The translations under genes were made by a program, and so were the position numbers. 64,000 bases of DNA from Legionella maceachernii (GTDB taxonomy: Bacteria > Pseudomonadota > Gammaproteobacteria > Legionellales > Legionellaceae). This document shows positions 36,036 through 45,574 of the stretch, piece after piece. The stretch covers positions 179,776 to 243,775 of the forward strand of contig NZ_FUXJ01000004.1 in the NCBI RefSeq assembly GCF_900167045.1, read 5' to 3'. Numbering within the stretch: the stretch's first letter is position 1; every line of letters starts with the position of its first letter. The notes beneath the pieces were generated by a model. The model made no database searches. It was not told the DNA's origin and saw only the letters and a list, made by a program, of their open reading frames with translations.

Positions 36036-37421
36036 ATGATTCCAGTTATTGCCTTAGTTGGCCGTCCTAATGTAGGAAAATCGACGCTTTTTAATCGGCT
36101 TACAAAGACCCAAGATGCTTTGGTGGCCGATTTTCCTGGATTAACTCGCGACAGACAGTACGGCCAAGCCTACTTTGAAGACAAGTCTTTTATTGTTGTG
36201 GATACAGGTGGTATTGGTGTTGATGATTTAGCCGTTGATGCATTAATGTCAAAACAATCCAGTTTGGCGCTTGATGAGGCTACTATTGTTTTGTTTTTAG
36301 TTGATGGTCGAGCAGGTTTAACAGGTATCGATGAAAATATTGCTCAACGTTTGCGCAAAATAAATAAACCCGTTTTTCTTGTGGTCAATAAAACGGATGG
36401 CCTGAATGAGGAAATCGCTTGCGCTGAATTTCAATCTTTGGGTTTGAACGAAGTTCACCCTATCTCTGCAGCGCATGGGCGCGGCATGCATTCATTACTC
36501 CGTGCTTTACCTCTAGAATCCAATGTAATGGAGGAAGAGGAGGAGTCGAGTAAAGCCATAAAAATTGCTTTTGCAGGACGTCCCAATGTTGGAAAATCCA
36601 CCTTAATAAATCGTATTTTGGGAGAGGAACGGGTTGTTGTTTATGATATGCCTGGTACGACACGCGATAGCATCGCTATTCCTTTTGAGCGTGATGAAAA
36701 ATCCTATATTCTCATTGATACGGCAGGGGTACGCAGACGTTCGCGTGTCGAAGAGAAGATTGAAAAATTCTCAGTCATTAAGACACTTCAAGCCATTAAA
36801 GAATCCCATGTGTGCATGATGCTTCTCGATGCCCGAGAGGGATTGACTGAACAGGATATGCATCTATTAAGTTTTATTATTGAAGCAGGTAAGGCTTTAG
36901 TGATTGTGGTTAATAAATGGGATGGCCTGGATGAAGAGCATAAAGAACATGTTCGAGCTGAATTGACCCGCCGCCTGCAGTTTGCTCAATTCGCAAAAAT
37001 TCGTTTTATTTCAGCATTGCATGGCAGTGGAGTAGGGTTGTTATTTAAAGACATTGAACAAGCTTATGGTTCGGCAACCCAAGCCTTTTCAACGCCACAA
37101 CTGACACGATTGTTGCAAGACATTGTCACTCAACATACGCCACCGATGGTGAGTGGCCGGCGAATTAAGTTAAGGTATGCCCATGCAGGTGGTCATAATC
37201 CACCCATTATCGTGATCCATGGTAATCAGCTTGATGCGTTACCGGACAGCTATAAGCGCTATCTGATTAAGGCATTTGTATCGCATCTTGGCTTGGTGGG
37301 AACCCCCTTAAAATTAGAATTTAAAGGCTCAGAAAATCCCTTTAAAGATAAAAAGAATAAGCTGACCGATAGGCAAGTAAAAAAGAGAAAACGACTAATG
37401 AAAAGGGTAAAGAAGCGATAG
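36036..37421 (+). CDS. der: Ribosome-assembly GTPase Der (EngA)
   Basis: This is a 461-residue double GTPase needed for 50S subunit maturation. It has two tandem G domains, each with GRPNVGKST (about residues 8-16 and 180-188), DTGG or DTAG, and NKTDG or NKWDG. A KH-like C-terminal domain and a very basic tail follow. The gene order hisS-yfgM-bamB-der is conserved in gammaproteobacteria. Confidence 0.97.
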   Translation: MIPVIALVGRPNVGKSTLFNRLTKTQDALVADFPGLTRDRQYGQAYFEDKSFIVVDTGGIGVDDLAVDALMSKQSSLALDEATIVLFLVDGRAGLTGIDENIAQRLRKINKPVFLVVNKTDGLNEEIACAEFQSLGLNEVHPISAAHGRGMHSLLRALPLESNVMEEEEESSKAIKIAFAGRPNVGKSTLINRILGEERVVVYDMPGTTRDSIAIPFERDEKSYILIDTAGVRRRSRVEEKIEKFSVIKTLQAIKESHVCMMLLDAREGLTEQDMHLLSFIIEAGKALVIVVNKWDGLDEEHKEHVRAELTRRLQFAQFAKIRFISALHGSGVGLLFKDIEQAYGSATQAFSTPQLTRLLQDIVTQHTPPMVSGRRIKLRYAHAGGHNPPIIVIHGNQLDALPDSYKRYLIKAFVSHLGLVGTPLKLEFKGSENPFKDKKNKLTDRQVKKRKRLMKRVKKR

Positions 37422-37426
37422 GAAAA

Positions 37427-38710
37427 ATGAAGCGACAGGGATGGTTTTTTTTAATCAATTTATTGCTAATAGTGACGACACAAATTCACGCGGCATCCTA
37501 TACCACTCCGCAAGAATTTATGAATTTATACTTTGATTTTACGGGAACAAATGAGCCTGATTTTCCTAAAGATAAAAAAACTATTCCTCAGTACTTGATT
37601 CAGTCAGAAAAAACGCAAGCCGACAAGCCCCTTTTCAATGGTCCTTTAATTCTCATTCTTAATTCCTCAATTTATATTTATGACCAGGATAAGCAATTAC
37701 TGTATTCTAAATTACTGCGCACCAATCGATCGACTGGCTTTTTTGAATTAACTGCAATTTCTCATGTGGGTCCTGCGCTCTCTTATTTGGCAAAGATTAA
37801 ACAAAATGGGGATCCCTCTTGGAAACTCGCAATGGCTACATTATTAGCGGATATTAAAAGGGTAAAGCGCTTAAATGCTCAACAATCAAATAATTGGCTA
37901 GATCAAGTCAATATAAAACCTTGGCAACCGCATAAAAAAGAAATTCAAGCAATGATTGATTACGCCATGTCGATGGCTGGAAATTACATCGTGTCTGTGC
38001 AAAAAACAGGCAATTTTGATTTGAATTCCGTTCAAGAGCAATTTTTAAATGGTAATAAAGAATACCCTATTCCCTATAATTCGGTCATGGTTGGGACTTT
38101 TATGCTGACTGCGCTTCAGAGCATGATGGAGGTTTATGAAGAGGTTATTCATTTAAATTTGGATTGGCCCAAAGCCATGGTGATTGTGCGAAATGTTGCC
38201 GGCAACAATGTTTCCGCTGGTTTAACAAGTGGAACGAATTGGATGCTCACTTTTGTTAGTGCCTTATCAAATGGCAAAATTCCCACTAACCGAATCATTA
38301 TCGCACCTTATGCGAAGGTCATGAGTGAAGTCGGACAAAATCCTCTTCCCACTGAAGCTTATCAATACTATGTAGCAATGGTATGGGGCAGCATTTATAA
38401 CCGCACGCGAATTGCTGATGAAGTGTTTACGGATTTGGAGACCATTTACCTTCCTAATCGGCCAGCACTTCCAGGTGATTATCATTATTCTACGGCCAAT
38501 GACATTAACGATTTTATGGTTCGGCTTAAACATTCGCTACAAGATTCTCGTGAAATGTTGTCTAACACGGTCGGATTCTGGTTACCTGGGGAGTTGCAAA
38601 GCAAGGGCTGGGATCCATCTAGAATTGATATACCCGGTTTAACAACCGGATTTCCTTCAGTAATCAACAGCTATCCAGCAAATAATCCTGAGATAGGCGA
38701 TTCACCATAA
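37427..38710 (+). CDS. Exported conserved protein of unknown function
   Basis: This 427-residue protein has a clear signal peptide (KRQGWFFLINLLLIVTTQIHA, cleavage after AHA-like ...IHAA). The mature part is mixed alpha/beta with no catalytic motif I recognise. It may correspond to a family seen mainly in Legionella (I suspect DUF5624), but that is memory rather than a search result. It starts 5 bases after der, so it is probably cotranscribed. It is followed by an inverted repeat at the convergent junction with the usp gene. Confidence 0.6.
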   Translation: MKRQGWFFLINLLLIVTTQIHAASYTTPQEFMNLYFDFTGTNEPDFPKDKKTIPQYLIQSEKTQADKPLFNGPLILILNSSIYIYDQDKQLLYSKLLRTNRSTGFFELTAISHVGPALSYLAKIKQNGDPSWKLAMATLLADIKRVKRLNAQQSNNWLDQVNIKPWQPHKKEIQAMIDYAMSMAGNYIVSVQKTGNFDLNSVQEQFLNGNKEYPIPYNSVMVGTFMLTALQSMMEVYEEVIHLNLDWPKAMVIVRNVAGNNVSAGLTSGTNWMLTFVSALSNGKIPTNRIIIAPYAKVMSEVGQNPLPTEAYQYYVAMVWGSIYNRTRIADEVFTDLETIYLPNRPALPGDYHYSTANDINDFMVRLKHSLQDSREMLSNTVGFWLPGELQSKGWDPSRIDIPGLTTGFPSVINSYPANNPEIGDSP

Positions 38711-38730
38711 AAAGCAGTTTTTGTAAAAAT

Positions 38731-38840
38731 CATCCTGAGCAAAGCGAAGGACCTCCTGACTCTTGGCAGTACCTTGCTTTAGGAGATCCTTCGCTACGCT
38801 CAGGACGACATTTGTCCAATCGGTCTGCCCAGGATGACAA
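38731..38840. repeat. Dispersed inverted element between convergent genes
   Basis: tcctgagcaaagcgaagg (from about 38733) is opposed by ccttcgctacgctcagga (to about 38804), with ctcttggcagtacc between. An additional partial copy follows to about 38840. It lies between the convergent 427-residue gene and usp, giving a long hairpin readable from both strands. Confidence 0.8.
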
Positions 38841-38851
38841 AAAGTATACTC

Positions 38852-39280
38852 TTATTCTTCCCTCGCCCGCAAAGTGAGTACATCACAAGGGGCCTGATGA
38901 AATACTGCGTATGCAGTACTGCCGAGAAAAGCAGGGACAGCACCGGGCGTGTGGCTACCAATAATCACCAAGTCGCAACTTAAATTCGTAATCATATCGA
39001 TAATCTGTTTCTTCGCTGAACCAACTTCCACATGCAATTGTCCAGCCGGGATATTAAGCGCATCGCCAAGATAGTTCATTACCGTTTGCGCATCCTCTTT
39101 CGCTGGCACTCCTATTTCTGCAAAACCCAAGCCTTGAGCTAATTGGTAGGTTGAAGGGGGTTCGATGACGTACAGTAAATGCAGTTTGGCATTAAAGGAC
39201 GTGGCAATTTGCAAGGCTTGCTTGCACATATCAAAATGATTTTCGCGTAAGTCGGTGGGATGTAAGATTGTGGTGTACAC
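38852..39280 (-). CDS. Universal stress protein (UspA family)
   Basis: This is a 142-residue single-domain Usp. It opens with the strand TTILHPTDL and ends with the nucleotide-binding-loop region VIIGSHTPGAVPAFLGSTAYAVFHQAPCDVLTLR. The G-x2-G-x9-G(S/T) motif is only partly kept, so ATP binding is uncertain. It is monocistronic. Confidence 0.85.
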   Translation of the reverse strand: MYTTILHPTDLRENHFDMCKQALQIATSFNAKLHLLYVIEPPSTYQLAQGLGFAEIGVPAKEDAQTVMNYLGDALNIPAGQLHVEVGSAKKQIIDMITNLSCDLVIIGSHTPGAVPAFLGSTAYAVFHQAPCDVLTLRAREE

Positions 39281-39452
39281 GATTCCCTCGCTTAAAAAGC
39301 TATCCAGTTAGCATAAGTGTAGTGTAAGAACAAAGAAAATGAGAGATTTTTATCCCCCATTCGAAATAGGGATGGACTTTCGTTTATGCGCAGGATAGCA
39401 CTTACTGTCGTGAGTCGAGGGAGGGTTGGTAGAGGTTCTCGTCAAGATTGAT

Positions 39453-39929
39453 CTAAATTCTCATTTTTTGAGCTGAACAAGGCTTATTTGCAATGAGATC
39501 CTTAAGTTTTAAGCCGTTGATCGTAAGAGAAGGGGCGATTTCTAATAACGGAAGAAATACAAAATCACGTTCCGTAATTCGCGGGTGCGGTATTTTTAGG
39601 TCAACCGTAGCGATTTTTTGTGTACCATATAAAAGAATATCAATATCCAGTGTTCTTGATCCCCATTGCAGTCGGCGAACGCGCTGCTGTTGGTGCTCGA
39701 TCTTATGGCAATAACAAAGTAGTTGTTGCGGGGACAGCTGGGTTTGCAACGCGATGACAGTATTGCAAAATTTAGGTTGAGTTTTTCTTCCCCACGCCTC
39801 GCTCCGATAAAAGCTGGCTATTTGGGTGATGCATGATTTTGGGAGCTTGCGCAAGACATTAACTGCGCGTCGCAATTGACGCTCTGGTGAATTTAAATTA
39901 CTACCTAGGCCTAGATAGCAAAGGGTCAT
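39453..39929 (-). CDS. folK: HPPK, 6-hydroxymethyl-7,8-dihydropterin pyrophosphokinase
   Basis: This is a 158-residue folate enzyme. LGLGSNLNSPE at the N-terminus and the signature WGSRTLDIDILLY with the metal-binding DxD are visible, followed by the conserved HPR. Its start overlaps the pcnB stop by 4 bases. The pcnB-folK pair is standard in gammaproteobacteria. Confidence 0.95.
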   Translation of the reverse strand: MTLCYLGLGSNLNSPERQLRRAVNVLRKLPKSCITQIASFYRSEAWGRKTQPKFCNTVIALQTQLSPQQLLCYCHKIEHQQQRVRRLQWGSRTLDIDILLYGTQKIATVDLKIPHPRITERDFVFLPLLEIAPSLTINGLKLKDLIANKPCSAQKMRI

Positions 39930-41281
39930 GAAGTAACCCCTTTGCGCTTACGGCGTCGTCGCTGCTTTGCAGAGGCTTGTGAGGCAGGTAAAGCAGCAAT
40001 CATGTTTGCTTTGTCGGTGTCTGTTACTTCTTGAAAGGTAGTCCACCATTGTGCCAACTCCATCGATTCATCGCCGGCAAGCGCGCGTAAAGCTAAGAAG
40101 TCGTATGCTGCCCGGAATCTGGGATGTTGTAAGAGATTATAAGCTCGACCACCCAAACGTTTTGGAAAACGAAATTGAAGTAACCAAATCTCTCGTATAA
40201 CTTGGCTAAACCGTTTAGGTATGGTGATCACTTGATTTTGTTCGCTGATAACCAAGGACATTGCTTTCTCTAACGCAGGAAGGGGATCGAGACCTTCCTT
40301 CTTTTGTAAATATAAGGCTTTATCCTTGAGTGGAAACCAAAGCAGTACGGCGAGTAAAAAAGCGGGCGTCACAGGTTTATTATCGCGAATGCGGGTATCA
40401 GTGCTCTCTAAGGCAATGCCTAGCAGTGCATTAACGGGGTATTCGCTTGATAATAATTGATGAGTTTGTTCGAATAACTGCGCAAACAAACCATATTTTA
40501 CCAATAAACATTGCACCGATTCTGACTCACCGCATTGATAAAGTTTGGTAGTTTCATCAAATAAACGGGAGCCAGAGACATGCCTAATTAAATGGTTTAA
40601 TTCAAATAAAGGTGCTGCTGTTTCCTCTGCGATTTCAAAGTGCAATTTGGCGCTGAAACGAATGGCACGTAACATTCTGACTGGATCTTCTTGGTAGCGA
40701 GTTATTGGATTTCCAATTAATCGAATGGTGCGCTGATGGACGTCATTCACCCCCCCAGTAAAATCCACTATGGAAAAATCGTCAATGTTGTAATAAAGCG
40801 AATTGATAGTGAAATCGCGTCGCCATGCGTCTTGATCTAGAGTACCGTAAACGTTGTCACGAACAAGCATCCCTTTCTCATTCGTTTGTTGATTTTCATC
40901 AACTTCTTGGCTATCAGTTCCTCTAAAAGTAGCGACCTCGATAATTTCACGATGAAAAATAATATGAACTAACTTAAACCGGCGACCAATAATTCGGGCG
41001 TTACGAAATAGTTTTCGAATTTGATTTGGCGTGGCATTCGTTGCAATATCAAAGTCTTTAGGAGCTTTACCTAATAAAAGGTCGCGTACGCTGCCGCCAA
41101 CCAGATAAGCTTGAAATCCTGCGCTATTAAGGCGATTCAACACTTTTAAGGCATTAGCACTGATGTCTGTTTTTGATAAGTTGTGATGGCTGCGCGGAAT
41201 AATATAGCTAAAATCAACTGGTGGTTGACTAGTTCTGGTTTTGCGTAACAGCTTTTTGATTAGTTTAATTATTGTTGTCAC
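39926..41281 (-). CDS. pcnB: Poly(A) polymerase I
   Basis: This is a 451-residue class II nucleotidyltransferase that adds 3' poly(A) tails to RNA. LVGGSVRDLLLG, then DFDIATNATP (catalytic Asp pair), then RRFKLVHI are the family hallmarks. An RNA-binding helical domain and a very basic tail (KQRRRRKRK) follow. The start is a GTG at 41281; a later start is possible because the first 30 residues are not obviously conserved. Confidence 0.94.
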   Translation of the reverse strand: MTTIIKLIKKLLRKTRTSQPPVDFSYIIPRSHHNLSKTDISANALKVLNRLNSAGFQAYLVGGSVRDLLLGKAPKDFDIATNATPNQIRKLFRNARIIGRRFKLVHIIFHREIIEVATFRGTDSQEVDENQQTNEKGMLVRDNVYGTLDQDAWRRDFTINSLYYNIDDFSIVDFTGGVNDVHQRTIRLIGNPITRYQEDPVRMLRAIRFSAKLHFEIAEETAAPLFELNHLIRHVSGSRLFDETTKLYQCGESESVQCLLVKYGLFAQLFEQTHQLLSSEYPVNALLGIALESTDTRIRDNKPVTPAFLLAVLLWFPLKDKALYLQKKEGLDPLPALEKAMSLVISEQNQVITIPKRFSQVIREIWLLQFRFPKRLGGRAYNLLQHPRFRAAYDFLALRALAGDESMELAQWWTTFQEVTDTDKANMIAALPASQASAKQRRRRKRKGVTS

Positions 41282-41470
41282 CTATCTGGCTTGTAAATCG
41301 CGTCAACATTATAGCTAAAATACCTGCAAAAGTGAAATACAATCACAAATTCCAAAGGGCGGTCGCATTTAATCGAATATTATCCTGCTCAAAGAATCGG
41401 TGAGAAAGGATTTACCTTTTTCTTAGTTAAGTAGACAATATGGCCTTTAAAATTATTGCTATGCATTCAA

Positions 41471-42193
41471 ATGGAATTTTTAGACATTATTGTTAGCCTT
41501 TTTGCCCTAATCATCCTTGAAATAGTCCTCGGCATAGATAATTTGGTCTTTTTGTCGATTCTGACGGAAAAATTACCGAAAGAACAACGGAAAAAAGCGA
41601 GACGCTGGGGTTTAACTTTTGCGTGGATTACACGATTAATGCTGTTGGCGACTGCAGTGGGTTTATCCAAATTAACCCGTCCTCTGTTTAGTATTGCTGA
41701 ATTTTCTTTCTCCGCGCGTGATTTGTTTTTATTTGCGGGAGGAATTTTTTTAATCGTTAAGGCAACACAAGAAATTCATGATGAATTAGAGGAAGATCTA
41801 GTCGAATATAAAAAAGAGCATGTGCATTCTGTGTCATTTAAAGGCGTCGTGGTTCAAGTGGCCTTGATGGATATTATTTTCTCCTTGGACAGCGTACTCA
41901 CTGCAATCGGATTGACGTCCCGTTTTACGATAATGGCGGCGGCAATCACTTGCGCGATTTTGGTCATGATCTACGCAAGCGAACCAGTGAGTCGCTTCAT
42001 TGAAAAATACCCCACGGTTAAAATGTTAGCGTTAAGCTTTTTAATTTTAATTGGTACTTTCTTGATTGCAGACAGTTTCGGTTTTCATATACCGAGGGCT
42101 TACCTCTATTTTGCTATGGGATTTTCTTTAGGCGTCGAATCCCTTAATCTTTTAAGGCATTCCCGTCGAAAAAATAGGAAAAGAAGAGAATAG
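41471..42193 (+). CDS. TerC-family integral membrane protein
   Basis: This 240-residue protein has about seven membrane helices. Acidic intramembrane motifs typical of TerC proteins are EIVLGIDNLVF near the N-terminus and DIIFSLDSVLTAIG mid-protein. Members are linked to metal (manganese) export in several bacteria; the substrate here is unknown. The ATG at 41471 is chosen over a TTG at 41456 because the helix then begins at once (MEFLDIIV). hemJ follows after 1 base. Confidence 0.85.
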   Translation: MEFLDIIVSLFALIILEIVLGIDNLVFLSILTEKLPKEQRKKARRWGLTFAWITRLMLLATAVGLSKLTRPLFSIAEFSFSARDLFLFAGGIFLIVKATQEIHDELEEDLVEYKKEHVHSVSFKGVVVQVALMDIIFSLDSVLTAIGLTSRFTIMAAAITCAILVMIYASEPVSRFIEKYPTVKMLALSFLILIGTFLIADSFGFHIPRAYLYFAMGFSLGVESLNLLRHSRRKNRKRRE

Positions 42194-42194
42194 C

Positions 42195-42614
42195 ATGTTA
42201 GTTATCAAAGCGTTTCATATTATTGCAATGGTGGCTTGGTTCGCTGGGCTTTTTTATCTACCGAGACTGTTTGTTTATCATGCCGATGCGATGGATCAAT
42301 TAAGTATTGGACGTTTTAAAATAATGGAACGACGCCTTTACTACGGTATAACCTGGCCAGCAGCATTGATAACCACTTTTCTTGGCGTTTGGTTAACAAG
42401 CTATAATTGGCAATATTATTTAAAAGCACCTTGGTTTCATGCCAAATTAAGTTTAGTTATCTTAGTATGGGTATACCATTTGACATGTGGTCATTTTTTG
42501 AAGCAGTTTGCCCAAGATAAAAACCGTAAAAGGGCTAGATTTTATCGGATATTTAATGAGCTACCCACAGTGCTGTTAATGGGGATTGTGTTGTTGGTGG
42601 TTGTTAAACCGTAG
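42195..42614 (+). CDS. hemJ: Protoporphyrinogen oxidase HemJ
   Basis: This 139-residue protein has four membrane helices. HemJ catalyses protoporphyrinogen IX oxidation in bacteria without HemG/HemY. The opening VIKAFHIIAMVAWFAGLFYLPRLFVYH is in the family pattern: the conserved His (about 8) and the FYLPRLFVYH segment are present. A heme gene, hemL, lies 0.5 kb downstream. Confidence 0.9.
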   Translation: MLVIKAFHIIAMVAWFAGLFYLPRLFVYHADAMDQLSIGRFKIMERRLYYGITWPAALITTFLGVWLTSYNWQYYLKAPWFHAKLSLVILVWVYHLTCGHFLKQFAQDKNRKRARFYRIFNELPTVLLMGIVLLVVVKP

Positions 42615-42629
42615 GTTATTTGTTCTAAG

Positions 42630-42780
42630 CTTCCTTCCTGTCGTCCTGAGCGTAGCGAAGGATCTCCCTTCATTCTGAGTTGAGCTTCCTTCCTGTCGTC
42701 CTGAGCATAGCGAAGGATCTCCTTTCGTTCAATTAGTGCCAAGAGTCGGGAGGTCCCTCGCTTCGCTCGGGATGACATGC
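42630..42780. repeat. Dispersed element copies between hemJ and rubredoxin gene
   Basis: Two direct copies of gtcctgagc-tagcgaaggatctcc (about 42641 and 42695) are followed by an inverted copy with agtgccaagagtcgggaggtccctcgct. They sit at the convergent junction of hemJ and the rubredoxin gene. Confidence 0.85.
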
Positions 42781-42835
42781 CTTGCTCGGGATGACATTGC
42801 TTTACTCACGATGACATGCTTTGCAGGATGACAAT
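42771..42835. repeat. 19-20 bp micro-repeat of gatgaca
   Basis: gatgaca recurs at 42771, 42790, 42810 and 42828, each followed by t/a-tgc and a short ttgctc-like spacer. It looks like slipped duplication of the end of the dispersed element and stops 3 bases before the rubredoxin stop codon. Confidence 0.7.
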
Positions 42836-42837
42836 GA

Positions 42838-43014
42838 TTACTCTATCTCTACCATCTCAAAATCTTCTTTTGCCGCACCACAGTCAGGACAAAACCAGTT
42901 TTCTGGGACGTCTTCCCATCGGGTTCCGGCTTCAATGCCATCTTCTGGCCAACCTTCGGCTTCGTCATAAATAAATCCACATATGACACAAATATATTTT
43001 TTGTATTCTTGCAT
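42838..43014 (-). CDS. rubA: Rubredoxin
   Basis: This is a 58-residue one-iron electron carrier. The protein opens [19 protein letters not shown] and later has [16 protein letters not shown]. Cys9, Cys12, Cys42 and Cys45 give the two CxxC(P)xCG-type iron knuckles, and the aromatic residues (Tyr4, Tyr7, Tyr16, Trp33, Trp40) around the iron site are kept. The ATG is at 43014. It is divergent from hemL, with 130 bases between the starts. Rubredoxins serve alkane hydroxylases, oxygen or NO reductases; no such partner is in this window. Confidence 0.95.
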   Translation of the reverse strand: MQEYKKYICVICGFIYDEAEGWPEDGIEAGTRWEDVPENWFCPDCGAAKEDFEMVEIE

Positions 43015-43087
43015 TGCTTTTGCTCTGAATTGAAAGAGGGCTAATTTAGCTATTGCTAGCCCTGTTGTAAAGCTTAAGTTCTAAATT

Positions 43088-43115
43088 TTGTCAGTGACAA
43101 GAAATAGAGTAAAAT
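43088..43115 (+). promoter_or_regulatory. Candidate sigma-70 promoter of hemL
   Basis: TTGTCA (43088-43093), 16-base spacer, TAAAAT (43110-43115), 29 bases before the hemL ATG. The -35 forms part of a small palindrome, ttgtcagtgacaa. Confidence 0.5.
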
Positions 43116-43144
43116 AGTTCTCAATTTTAGGCAACGGAGTAGTC

Positions 43145-44440
43145 ATGACCAATTCCCATCAATTATTTGCCCAAGCTCAAGCTATTATTCCTGGAGGAGT
43201 CAATTCGCCTGTACGCGCGTTCAAGGGAGTAGGTGGGGAGCCTGTTTTTTTTAAACAAGGAAAGGGGGCTTACCTGACCGACGTAGATAACCGGTCTTAC
43301 ATCGATTATGTGGGTTCTTGGGGCCCCCTTATTCTTGGCCATTGCCACCAATCAGTTGTTGCTGCGGTTACCGAAGTGTTACATAGCGGCATGAGTTTTG
43401 GTGCACCGACGGAACTGGAAGTCAAACTTGCGCAAAAAATCGTCGAAATTATGCCCAATATTGAAAAAGTGCGCATGGTTAATTCAGGGACTGAAGCCAC
43501 AATGACCGCAATCCGATTGGCTCGCGGATATACGGGAAAAAATAAAATCATTAAATTCAATGGTTGCTATCATGGGCATAACGACAGTTTACTTGTTAAA
43601 GCAGGTTCTGGCTTGTTAACTCTAGGAATCCCTTCGACGCCAGGGATTCCTGCAAGCATCACCGAGCATACGCTTACCGCGGACTTCAATAGTCTTGAAC
43701 AAGTTGCACGTTTATTCGAACAATATCCGGATGATATTGCAGCCATTATTTTGGAGCCCATCGCAGGGAATATGGGATTTGTGTTACCTAAATCGGGCTT
43801 TTTGGACGGTCTGCGTGAACTTTGTGATGCGCATCATAGCTTACTTATTTTTGATGAAGTAATGACTGGTTTTCGAGTAGCACTGGGCGGCGCGCAACAA
43901 GTGTTTAACATTAAGCCTGATCTAACAACCTTAGGCAAGGTCATTGGCGGTGGAATGCCTGTGGGTGCGGTTGGAGGAAAAGCAACAATCATGTCCCATC
44001 TTGCTCCAGAAGGATCGGTGTATCAGGCTGGAACGCTATCAGGTAATCCATTGGCAATGGCAGCTGGCTTAGCGACTTTAAATGAAGTGGAGAAGCCTGG
44101 TTTTTATGAGCAACTTTCTGCGAATACCCAAGCGATGATCGATGGTCTCACTGAAATTGCCGAATCATTTAATATTCCTTTTCATTGTGCTTCTTTGGGA
44201 GGCATGTTTGGATTTTGGTTTAATGATAAACAGCAGGTGTTTGATTATGCGGACATTGCATCATCTGACGAAGTATTGTTTAAACAGTTTTTCCATGGCA
44301 TGTTGCAAAAAGGGGTGTATTTTGCTCCTTCGATGTACGAGGCGGGATTTGTATCTTCTGCTCATCAAAGCGAGGAAATCCGACTAACGCACCTTGCTGC
44401 CGAAGCAGTATTAGGTAGCCTCGTTGGAGTCAGGGCCTAA
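43145..44440 (+). CDS. hemL: Glutamate-1-semialdehyde 2,1-aminomutase
   Basis: This is a 431-residue class III PLP aminotransferase-fold enzyme that makes 5-aminolevulinate in the C5 heme pathway. [16 protein letters not shown] at the N-terminus and [18 protein letters not shown] are visible. Further on are [10 protein letters not shown] and [15 protein letters not shown], with the PLP Lys near residue 265. The ribosome site is AACGGAG. The stop overlaps the next start in TAATG. Confidence 0.97.
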   Translation: MTNSHQLFAQAQAIIPGGVNSPVRAFKGVGGEPVFFKQGKGAYLTDVDNRSYIDYVGSWGPLILGHCHQSVVAAVTEVLHSGMSFGAPTELEVKLAQKIVEIMPNIEKVRMVNSGTEATMTAIRLARGYTGKNKIIKFNGCYHGHNDSLLVKAGSGLLTLGIPSTPGIPASITEHTLTADFNSLEQVARLFEQYPDDIAAIILEPIAGNMGFVLPKSGFLDGLRELCDAHHSLLIFDEVMTGFRVALGGAQQVFNIKPDLTTLGKVIGGGMPVGAVGGKATIMSHLAPEGSVYQAGTLSGNPLAMAAGLATLNEVEKPGFYEQLSANTQAMIDGLTEIAESFNIPFHCASLGGMFGFWFNDKQQVFDYADIASSDEVLFKQFFHGMLQKGVYFAPSMYEAGFVSSAHQSEEIRLTHLAAEAVLGSLVGVRA

Positions 44441-45504
44441 TGAAGAAATATCATGTGTACGGAATAGGTAATGCTTTATTAGACCGGGATGCACTTGTGG
44501 ATGAGGAGTTTCTACAGGCGTTGAGTATAGAAAAAAATGTGATGACGCTTACTGATGAAGCAACGCATCAGCGTTTGCTGAGTGCATTAGCGGGATCCTT
44601 TTGTCACAGTGGATGTGGTGGTTCCGCCGCCAATACCATGATTGCCTTAAGCCAATTTGGCGGGCGAGGCTTTTACAGTTGTAAGGTAGCTGATGACGAA
44701 GCCGGCAGGTTATTTTTGCAAGAATTAACCACCTTAGGTCTGGATTGCAATTTAACTTTAGACACCTTGACCCCTGGGGTAACAGGGCAGTGTTTGGTTT
44801 TAGTAACTCAGGATGCGCAAAGAACCATGAATACGCACTTAGGTATTTCTGAAACACTATGCCCCGAAGTACTTAACTTAGAGGCAATTGCTGACTCAGA
44901 GTTTATTTACCTTGAAGGGTATTTGGTGACCTCTCCCACGGCGAGAAAGGCGCTGCTAGCCGCAAGACAACATGCGCGAACAACGAACACAAAAGTGGCT
45001 TTGACGCTTTCAGATCCTAATATGGTTCGCTATTTTAAACCCGAATTACTCACTATCATTGACGGAAAAGTAGATCTCCTGTTTTGCAATGAAGAAGAAG
45101 CGCTATTATTCAGCCAAACGGATAATTTAGAGATCGCTATTGGATTATTGCAGTCGTTTACGAAGCATTTAGTGGTCACTTGTGGCAGTCGAGGTGCTAT
45201 GTTATCCATTGATGGGGAAACGGTGGCTATTCCGACGACACCAGCTATAGCCATCGATACCGTGGGTGCAGGTGATCTTTTTGCTGGGGCTTATCTTTAT
45301 GCAATTACTCATGGCTATGCTCCTCAATTGGCTGTGGAGTTGGCAAACAAGGCTGCAGCGGAAGTGGTGAGTCAATACGGTGCTCGACTTGCTATTGAAA
45401 AAGTGTTGGCAATCAAAGAACAGTTTACCGCTGTCAACTATAATTTTGCACGGCAGCTTTATCAGAAGGCGAGTAGGGAGCTTGAGACGCTGCTAATAGG
45501 TTAG
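44440..45504 (+). CDS. PfkB-family kinase, adenosine kinase-like
   Basis: This is a 354-residue ribokinase-fold sugar/nucleoside kinase. The N-terminal GIGNALLDRDALVDE, GCGGSAANTMIALSQFGG and C-terminal DTVGAGDLFAGAYLYA (anion hole and catalytic Asp) are visible. The overall pattern is closest to adenosine-kinase-like proteins annotated beside hemL in Legionella-type genomes. The substrate is not certain from sequence. It is coupled to hemL by a one-base overlap. Confidence 0.8.
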   Translation: MKKYHVYGIGNALLDRDALVDEEFLQALSIEKNVMTLTDEATHQRLLSALAGSFCHSGCGGSAANTMIALSQFGGRGFYSCKVADDEAGRLFLQELTTLGLDCNLTLDTLTPGVTGQCLVLVTQDAQRTMNTHLGISETLCPEVLNLEAIADSEFIYLEGYLVTSPTARKALLAARQHARTTNTKVALTLSDPNMVRYFKPELLTIIDGKVDLLFCNEEEALLFSQTDNLEIAIGLLQSFTKHLVVTCGSRGAMLSIDGETVAIPTTPAIAIDTVGAGDLFAGAYLYAITHGYAPQLAVELANKAAAEVVSQYGARLAIEKVLAIKEQFTAVNYNFARQLYQKASRELETLLIG

Positions 45505-45574
45505 GGGCATGACGAAGACGAAAACTGACTGCTGATAGGTTGGAGTGCATTGGGCAAACATCGGTTTTCAACGA

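Noticed and set aside
42615-43144. tRNA or riboswitch in the hemJ-hemL gap
   Set aside because: The gap is explained by repeats, the rubredoxin gene and a promoter; no cloverleaf or known aptamer was seen. No tRNA or rRNA gene was found anywhere in the window by eye.
44549-44857. 102-codon reverse frame inside the PfkB-family kinase gene
   Set aside because: It is an antisense shadow; the forward frame is conserved over its full length.
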